13,174 nucleotides of DNA, from positions 1 through 13,174 of the forward strand of contig ONSE01000223.1 of NCBI GenBank assembly GCA_900320415.1, given 5' to 3'. Below, piece by piece: positions 8,276 to 13,174 of the stretch. A program made the position numbers and the translations under genes. Numbering within the stretch: position 1 is the first letter of the stretch; the number at the start of each line of letters is the position of its first letter. The notes under the pieces are model-generated. The model did not search any database. It worked only from the letters and a program-made list of their open reading frames with translations, and was not told where the DNA came from. Source of the stretch: an uncultured Eubacteriales bacterium (GTDB lineage Bacteria; Bacillota; Clostridia; Oscillospirales; Acutalibacteraceae).

Positions 8276-9916
8276 ATGGCTGATTATTTCAAGAATCAAA
8301 ACAATCCGTTTGAAAATACAAGTGGAGAACCCGTCCCCGAGACTCCCGAAACAGAAGCGAAGGAGGAATACATCGAGGAAACCGCTGCCCCTTCCGAGGT
8401 GTCGGACGAGGGCTCTTATGAGTGGAACGCCGACCGCGGCAGCGCCGAGAGCGCCAGCGGAACCGACAGCGAGTACCATTACTCCTATGTCAACGGCAGA
8501 AACAGCGACGCTTCTCACAATCCCAACAATTATGACAGCGCCTATTCCGCTCCCGGCAGTCAAAGCTCCTACGGCTATCAGCCGCAGCAGTCCAATCCCT
8601 ACGGCGGATACCGTCAGAGCGGCTATCAGAGCTACGCTTCCACACCGCGCTACACGGCGCCGCAGCAGCAGACAGCGCAGCCTGTGAAGCGCGCCAAGAG
8701 GGTAAAGAAGGAGAAGAAACCCGCGTCCCGCGGCTTTATCGCGGCGATGCTCGCGATCACCATGCTCGGTTCAGCGGCGCTCGGCTTCGGCGGCGGCTAT
8801 CTCGCCAAGAACATGAATACCACCACCGCGGGCAATGTGACGATCAATCAGGTCAGCTCGGGCGGCGTGACAAACGCTTCCTCGAGCACAGCGTCCACCA
8901 CCTCGGATATCGTCAAAAAGACAGCCGACAGCGTGGTTGAAATCGCCACCGAGGGCATCGTGACAGGCAGCTTCGCCCGTCAGTATGTCACCCAGGGCGC
9001 AGGCTCGGGCGTCATCATCTCGCAGGACGGCTACATTGTCACCAACCATCACGTCATCGACGGCGCGAACACCATCAAGGTAACGCTCCGCGACGGCACG
9101 ACCAGCTACGACGCTACCCTGATCGGCAGCGACGAGGACAACGATATCGCGCTCCTGAAGATCGACGCCGAGGGTCTTACCCCCGCGACCTTCGGAGACA
9201 GCTCCTCCCTCGCGGTTGGCGATTACGTTGTCGCCATCGGCAACCCGCTCGGCACACTGGGCGGCACCGTGACCGACGGTATCATTTCCGCGCTTGCCCG
9301 TGAGGTAACGATCGAGGACAAGAACATGACCCTCCTTCAGACCAACGCGCAGATCAGTCCCGGCAACTCCGGCGGCGGTCTCTTCAACGCCAACGGCGAG
9401 CTTGTCGGCATTGTCAACGCCAAGGACAGCGCCACCGAGGTAGAGGGCATCGCCTTCGCGATTCCCGTCAATAACGTTCTCGATACCATCAAGGATCTCC
9501 AGAACTACGGCTATGTCACCGGCAAGATCGACATGGGCATGGAGTTTGTCGATATCAACTCCAACGACACCGCCTTCTATTACGGCGTCAACCAGCTCGG
9601 CTGCTATGTGCTTTCCGTGCAGACCGGTTCCAATGCGGAGGCAGCGGGCTTCCGCCGCGGAGACCTGATCACCGCCGTCAACGGCAGCGCGGTTTCCTCC
9701 TCCAAGGATATCAGCAAGATGCTGGAGAACAATAAGGTGGGCGATACCGTGACCATCACCGTATCGCGCAGCGGCAAGACGACCGATCTCAGCCTGACGC
9801 TCGCCGAGTACAAACCCTCGGCGAAGCTCAACAATAACAACAGCTCAGGCGGTTCGGATAATTCCCGTCAGCGCCAGTCCAATGACGACCTCTGGAACCA
9901 GCTCTTCGGCTGGTAA
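8276..9916 (+). CDS. htrA: Membrane-anchored HtrA/DegP-type serine protease with one PDZ domain
   Basis: It degrades or refolds damaged proteins at the outer face of the membrane. The 546-residue order is: acidic N-terminus, a Tyr/Ser/Gln/Asn-rich region (about 60-137), a basic patch (138-152, many K/R), one membrane helix (154-176), a trypsin-like protease domain and one PDZ domain (about 440-513). The catalytic triad is intact: H259 in TNHHVID, D290 in DNDIALLKI, S365 in GNSGGG. Positive residues before the helix put the N-terminal tail in the cytosol and protease plus PDZ outside. An Asn/Ser linker leads to a final aromatic stretch, DDLWNQLFGW. The ATG at 8276 is preferred over 8261 because GGAGG (8263-8267) sits 8 nt upstream of it and overlaps the earlier ATG. 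It appears monocistronic, ending at the shared hairpin before convergent murC. Confidence 0.95.
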   Translation: MADYFKNQNNPFENTSGEPVPETPETEAKEEYIEETAAPSEVSDEGSYEWNADRGSAESASGTDSEYHYSYVNGRNSDASHNPNNYDSAYSAPGSQSSYGYQPQQSNPYGGYRQSGYQSYASTPRYTAPQQQTAQPVKRAKRVKKEKKPASRGFIAAMLAITMLGSAALGFGGGYLAKNMNTTTAGNVTINQVSSGGVTNASSSTASTTSDIVKKTADSVVEIATEGIVTGSFARQYVTQGAGSGVIISQDGYIVTNHHVIDGANTIKVTLRDGTTSYDATLIGSDEDNDIALLKIDAEGLTPATFGDSSSLAVGDYVVAIGNPLGTLGGTVTDGIISALAREVTIEDKNMTLLQTNAQISPGNSGGGLFNANGELVGIVNAKDSATEVEGIAFAIPVNNVLDTIKDLQNYGYVTGKIDMGMEFVDINSNDTAFYYGVNQLGCYVLSVQTGSNAEAAGFRRGDLITAVNGSAVSSSKDISKMLENNKVGDTVTITVSRSGKTTDLSLTLAEYKPSAKLNNNNSSGGSDNSRQRQSNDDLWNQLFGW

Positions 9917-9963
9917 AGACAACTATCGTTTACCTCTTTTTCTGAATAAATCTCCTTAACAAG

Positions 9964-9993
9964 ACAACGCCCTCTCACTCGAGAGGGCGTTGT
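9964..9993. terminator. Shared hairpin between convergent htrA and murC
   Basis: A perfect 13-bp stem (ACAACGCCCTCTC / GAGAGGGCGTTGT) with a 4-nt ACTC loop lies 47 bp after the htrA stop and 12 bp beyond the murC stop. It has no long T-run on either strand, only TTGTTGT on plus and TTGTCTTGTT on minus, so it is probably a bidirectional terminator or 3'-end stabiliser rather than a textbook one. Confidence 0.8.
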
Positions 9994-10005
9994 TGTCATA
10001 AAGCG

Positions 10006-11391
10006 TTATTGATTTTCTTCCATGTAGTCGAGCTGCTTCTTGATCATGTTGGCGCACATATAGACATTGCCGCCGCCCATGGTGAGGATCAGGTCGCCTT
10101 CCTTTGCGTTTTTGCAGACATAGTCGGTGATTTCCTCAAAGGTGTCCAGACATACGGAGCCGGGAACCTTCGCACCAAGATCGCGTGAGTAGATATTGTA
10201 GGTGTTTGTCTCGCGGACGGGCAGGATCTCGGAGATGATCGCCGCGTCGGGGATCTTCAGAGCCTCGGCGAAATCGTCGAGCAGCATCGCGGTACGGGAG
10301 AAGGTGTGGGGCTGGAACACCGCCCAGACCTTGTTGAAGCCCATGCTCATCGCGGCGTTGAGGGTGGCGGTCAGCTCTGTGGGATGGTGCGCGAAGTCGT
10401 CCGCCACGGTGATGCCGCAGGGGGTGCCGAGGATCTCAAATCTGCGGTGAACGCCGCCGAATTTGTGGAGATTCTCGGCGATCTCGTTGGCGGTCGCGCC
10501 GAGATAGTGCGCGGTCGCCGCCGCCGCGAGAGAGTTGTAGACATTGTGCTTGCCGGGAACGATCAGCTTCACGCTTGTCAGCTTTTCGCCCTTGTACAGC
10601 AGGTCATACTGCTCATGCACGCCTTTGTCGGCGCTGATGTTGACCGCGCGGTAGTCACAGTTTTCCCCAAAGCCGAAGGTGATTTTCTCGATATCCACAT
10701 CCTTGACCGCATCGAGGGTGTTCTCGTCGTCGCCGTTGATCACCAGCAGACCCGTGGTCTGCTCGGCAAACTGCTTAAAGGATTTCTTGATGTTGTCGAG
10801 ATTTTTGAAGTAGTCGAGATGATCCGCGTCCACATTGAGGATCACGGAGATAAAGGGATTGAGCTCGAGGAAGGTGTCCACATACTCGCACGCCTCACAG
10901 ACGATGATATCGCTCTGACCGACATAGCTGTTGCCGCCGATGAAGGGCAGCTTGCCGCCGATGATCGCGGAGGGATCAAAGCCGCTGCCGATCAAAAGCT
11001 GCGAAAGCATGGCGGTGGTGGTGGTTTTTCCGTGGGTACCCGCCACGGCGATGCTTCTCTTGTAGCGTCTTGTCACCACGCCGAGCATGACGCTTCTTTC
11101 AATGCAGGGGATACCCTGCTCCTTTGCCGCCATTCTCTCGGGATTGGTTTCCTTGACCGCCGCGGAGTAGACGACCAGCTCGGCGCCCTCAATGTTCTCC
11201 GCCGCGTGCCCCATGTACACGGGGATCCCGTAGCTCTTGATCCTGTCGAGAGTTTCGCCCTCGTTCATGTCGGAGCCGGAAAGGGCGAAGCCCTCGCTTC
11301 TGAGAATCTCCGCGAGCGGACACATACCGCTGCCGCCGATGCCGATAAAATGGATGCGTTTAATCTTATTCAAAAGTTCGTCGTAATTCAT
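10006..11391 (-). CDS. murC: UDP-N-acetylmuramate--L-alanine ligase MurC
   Basis: MurC is a cytosolic ATP-dependent ligase that adds L-Ala to UDP-MurNAc, the first amino acid of the peptidoglycan stem. The 461-residue product is of family length. Domain 1 has the nucleotide-sugar-binding GIGGSGM (17-23); domain 2 has the P-loop GTHGKTTTT (118-126) and the NVDADHLDYF region; domain 3 has DDFAHHPTE, a Mur-ligase hallmark. The frame remains open to 11466, but I chose the ATG at 11391 because GGAG lies 8 nt upstream, homology starts at this Met and the -10 box (11425-11430) lies inside the longer version. It stands alone here, away from any dcw cluster, convergent with htrA and divergent from rlmD. 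Confidence 0.97.
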   Translation of the reverse strand: MNYDELLNKIKRIHFIGIGGSGMCPLAEILRSEGFALSGSDMNEGETLDRIKSYGIPVYMGHAAENIEGAELVVYSAAVKETNPERMAAKEQGIPCIERSVMLGVVTRRYKRSIAVAGTHGKTTTTAMLSQLLIGSGFDPSAIIGGKLPFIGGNSYVGQSDIIVCEACEYVDTFLELNPFISVILNVDADHLDYFKNLDNIKKSFKQFAEQTTGLLVINGDDENTLDAVKDVDIEKITFGFGENCDYRAVNISADKGVHEQYDLLYKGEKLTSVKLIVPGKHNVYNSLAAAATAHYLGATANEIAENLHKFGGVHRRFEILGTPCGITVADDFAHHPTELTATLNAAMSMGFNKVWAVFQPHTFSRTAMLLDDFAEALKIPDAAIISEILPVRETNTYNIYSRDLGAKVPGSVCLDTFEEITDYVCKNAKEGDLILTMGGGNVYMCANMIKKQLDYMEENQ

Positions 11392-11424
11392 ACCAAACAC
11401 TCCGTTTCTAAGTAACATATATTT

Positions 11425-11453
11425 ATTATAAGTCCAAACGGCGGAAAAATAAA
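11425..11453 (-). promoter_or_regulatory. Probable murC promoter
   Basis: On the minus strand a perfect TATAAT (11425-11430) lies 33 bp upstream of the murC ATG. Seventeen bases further is TTTATT (11448-11453), a weak -35. The -10 is convincing and the -35 is not. Confidence 0.6.
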
Positions 11454-11481
11454 TACCCAAAATCAATTTTTATCAAATCGG

Positions 11482-11510
11482 TTGCCAAAATACGTCGGGG
11501 GTGATAGAAT
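11482..11510 (+). promoter_or_regulatory. Probable rlmD promoter
   Basis: TTGCCA (11482-11487), a 17-bp spacer and TAGAAT (11505-11510). The start would fall near 11517, giving a leader of about 24 nt. TATACT at 11515-11520 is a competing -10 but lacks a -35 at proper spacing. Confidence 0.65.
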
Positions 11511-11540
11511 ATAGTATACTATTTATAAAGGAATTCTATT

Positions 11541-12899
11541 ATGATAAAGAAGAATGATATTATCAGACTGCAAATCAACTCGGCGACGGCGGAGGGCAGC
11601 GGCGTGGGAAGGACAGAGGAAGGCGCAGCGGTGTTTGTGCCGCGTTCAGCCGTGGGAGATGTTCTCAGCGTGCGGATCCTCAAGGTCAAAAAGACCTACG
11701 CGTTCGGCAGGATCGAAGAAATCCTCACTCCCTCGCCCGCGAGGATCCCTCCCGACTGTCCCTCCTTCGGAAAATGCGGCGGCTGTGTGTGGCGGCACAT
11801 CACCTACGCCGAGGAGTGCCGTCTCAAGGAGCAAAAGGTGCGCGACGCGGTAGAGCGCATCGGCGGCATTCAGACCGTGTTCCGTCCCATCATCGCCTGT
11901 GATGCGACTGACCGCTACCGCAACAAGGCGCAGCTTCCCGTCGGCAGGGACAGGGACGGCAGGGTGCAGATCGGCTTTTACGCCTTTCACAGCCACCGCA
12001 TCATCGATTGCTCCGACTGCGCCCTGCAGCCGGAGCAGTTCGCGGACGTCATCCGGGTGACGCGCGAATTTATCGACACCTATGATATCCCCGTATACGA
12101 CGAGACGACGGGGCAGGGAAGGCTGCGCCACCTCTATATCCGCCGCGCCGAGGTGACGGACGAGCTGATGGTCTGCTATGTGGTGAACGGCAACGGGCTG
12201 AAGCATGAGGATGTATTGCTGAAAAACCTGCGAGAGGCGCTGCCAAATCTCAAAACAGTGATTTTTAATTCCAACAGAGAAAAAACGAATGTCATTCTCG
12301 GCAAAAAGAACCGCGTTGCCTTTGGCGAGGGCTTCATCGAGGACGAGCTGTGCGGTATGAAATTCAAAATATCGCCGTTTTCGTTCTGGCAGGTGAACCG
12401 CGTACAGGCGGAAAAGCTCTACGCCAAGGCGAGGGAATATGCCGCACTCAGCGGCAATGAGCTGCTCCTCGATCTCTACTGCGGCACAGGTACCATCGGG
12501 CTGACGATGGCGTCCTCCTGCGGGAGTCTTGTCGGAGTGGAGATCATTCCCGACGCGGTGCATGACGCGGAGGAAAACGCGGCGCGCAACGGTGTGACAA
12601 ACGCGCGTTTTCTCTGCGCGGACGCGCCCGAGGCGGCTGAGCGGCTGAGAAGGGAAGGGCTGACGCCCGAGGTGGTCATTCTCGACCCGCCCCGAAAGGG
12701 CTGCGGCGAGGCGCTGGTCAGAACGATCCGCGGGATGGAACCGTCGAGAGTGGTCTATGTGTCCTGTGACCCGGCGACGCTGGCGCGCGATCTGAAATAC
12801 TTCGCGGAGAACGGCTATATCACGCGCGAGGTCACCCCCTGCGATATGTTCAGCCGCACCGCCCATGTGGAGAGCGTGGCGCTGCTGACGAGGGTGTAG
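11541..12899 (+). CDS. rlmD: 23S rRNA m5U methyltransferase RlmD (possibly dual-site RlmCD)
   Basis: A SAM-dependent enzyme of the TrmA/RumA family that makes 5-methyluridine in 23S rRNA (U1939 in E. coli numbering; the B. subtilis homologue RlmCD also modifies U747). The 452 residues begin with a TRAM RNA-binding domain (about 1-62). Four cysteines, C73, C79, C82 and C160, match the spacing of the [4Fe-4S] ligands of E. coli RlmD (C75, C81, C84, C162). The SAM-binding loop is LDLYCGTGTIGL, followed by LDPPRKGC and the nucleophile C409 in VSCDPATLARD. The C-terminus has the usual DMFSRTAHVE. AAAGGAA precedes the ATG by 7-8 nt. Sequence alone does not decide between one target uridine and two; Firmicutes precedent favours RlmCD-like. 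Confidence 0.95.
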   Translation: MIKKNDIIRLQINSATAEGSGVGRTEEGAAVFVPRSAVGDVLSVRILKVKKTYAFGRIEEILTPSPARIPPDCPSFGKCGGCVWRHITYAEECRLKEQKVRDAVERIGGIQTVFRPIIACDATDRYRNKAQLPVGRDRDGRVQIGFYAFHSHRIIDCSDCALQPEQFADVIRVTREFIDTYDIPVYDETTGQGRLRHLYIRRAEVTDELMVCYVVNGNGLKHEDVLLKNLREALPNLKTVIFNSNREKTNVILGKKNRVAFGEGFIEDELCGMKFKISPFSFWQVNRVQAEKLYAKAREYAALSGNELLLDLYCGTGTIGLTMASSCGSLVGVEIIPDAVHDAEENAARNGVTNARFLCADAPEAAERLRREGLTPEVVILDPPRKGCGEALVRTIRGMEPSRVVYVSCDPATLARDLKYFAENGYITREVTPCDMFSRTAHVESVALLTRV

Positions 12900-12989
12900 T
12901 TCCTCTAACGGTTTATGCGGAAAAGGCGGCGGTGTGACCGTGACTGCCCGCGTTTGACAAAACAGAGCAAAAAGAGACACGGAACTCTC

Positions 12990-13018
12990 TTGACCTGCCG
13001 CCTGATAGAGACTATAAT
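12990..13018 (+). promoter_or_regulatory. Strong sigma-A-type promoter of the rightmost gene
   Basis: TTGACC (12990-12995), a 17-bp spacer and a perfect TATAAT (13013-13018), 35 bp before the next ATG. It shows that the downstream gene has its own promoter. The 154-bp gap after rlmD holds no clear intrinsic terminator. Confidence 0.85.
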
Positions 13019-13053
13019 AGAACGTAGAAGTATTTGGAAAGAAGGGAAGCCAT

Positions 13054-13174
13054 ATGAAATATCACAAGCTGACCGAAAATGCCGTCAAGCCCGAGGGCTT
13101 CTGGGGCAAACTGATGATCCGCTCCATGAACAGGGGCCATCATGAGCTGACGGACTGGGCGCTGGCGTATTTTC
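13054..13174 (+). CDS. Probable class I SAM-dependent methyltransferase, first 40 codons (cut by window edge)
   Basis: Only the first 40 residues are present. They open MKYHKLTENAVKPEGFWGK and continue with a Met-Asn and Gly-His-His pattern followed by LTDWAL. This layout (basic start, Pro-Glu-Gly...Gly-Lys, MN-x-GH, then L-x-x-W) resembles the N-terminus of small class I methyltransferases common in Clostridia, in which the SAM-binding motif comes shortly after. No SAM motif is yet visible, so the assignment rests on this opening alone. A purine-rich AAGGGAAG precedes the ATG and the promoter at 12990-13018 drives it. Confidence 0.55.
   Translation, partial: MKYHKLTENAVKPEGFWGKLMIRSMNRGHHELTDWALAYF

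Noticed and set aside
8142..8687. 181-codon plus frame overlapping the htrA start
   Set aside because: Out of frame with htrA, has no ribosome site, and its Arg/Pro/Thr-rich sequence reflects the low-complexity htrA coding region.
10306..11415. 369-codon open frame antisense to murC
   Set aside because: Shadow frame of a well-supported gene; composition is atypical and no start signal is evident.
11646..12980. 444-codon open frame antisense to rlmD
   Set aside because: Shadow of rlmD; no family resemblance and no promoter at its start.

Overview
The window looks like ordinary chromosome from a GC-rich member of the Clostridia, most likely Oscillospiraceae/Ruminococcaceae. This is inferred from gene families, strong Shine-Dalgarno sites, sigma-A-type promoters and the Rex and HtrA subtypes; no rRNA or tRNA is present to test it. 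There are nine protein genes, seven complete and two cut by the window edges. I see no tRNA, rRNA, CRISPR array, insertion sequence or prophage.

Left part (1-5090, minus strand): a compact four-gene run transcribed right to left, aconitase (acn), NADP-isocitrate dehydrogenase (icd), the NADH/NAD+-sensing repressor Rex (rex) and the DNA-uptake channel ComEC (comEC, running off the left edge). acn and icd overlap by one base, icd-rex are 36 bp apart and rex-comEC 13 bp apart. One strong promoter lies upstream of acn, with a perfect 7-bp-arm dyad overlapping its -35 box. acn and icd together turn citrate into 2-oxoglutarate and NADPH, the oxidative TCA half used for glutamate supply; Rex in the same transcript suggests a redox link.

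Middle (5091-8105, plus strand): a divergent 273-bp intergenic region, then typA/bipA (ribosome-associated GTPase) and a DEDDh exonuclease with a C-terminal zinc ribbon. The two share an ATGA stop/start overlap and end at a clear intrinsic terminator.

Right part (8106-13174): a membrane-anchored HtrA serine protease (plus) convergent with murC (minus, peptidoglycan precursor synthesis) across a shared long hairpin. Beyond murC, and divergent from it, is the 23S rRNA m5U methyltransferase rlmD (plus), then a promoter and the first 40 codons of a gene resembling a class I methyltransferase.

Most of this is housekeeping. The points that most merit a second look are the typA-exonuclease coupling, the acn-icd-rex-comEC operon with its uncharacterised dyad, and the HtrA architecture: a Tyr/Gln-rich cytosolic tail plus an aromatic C-terminal peptide that looks like a PDZ ligand.
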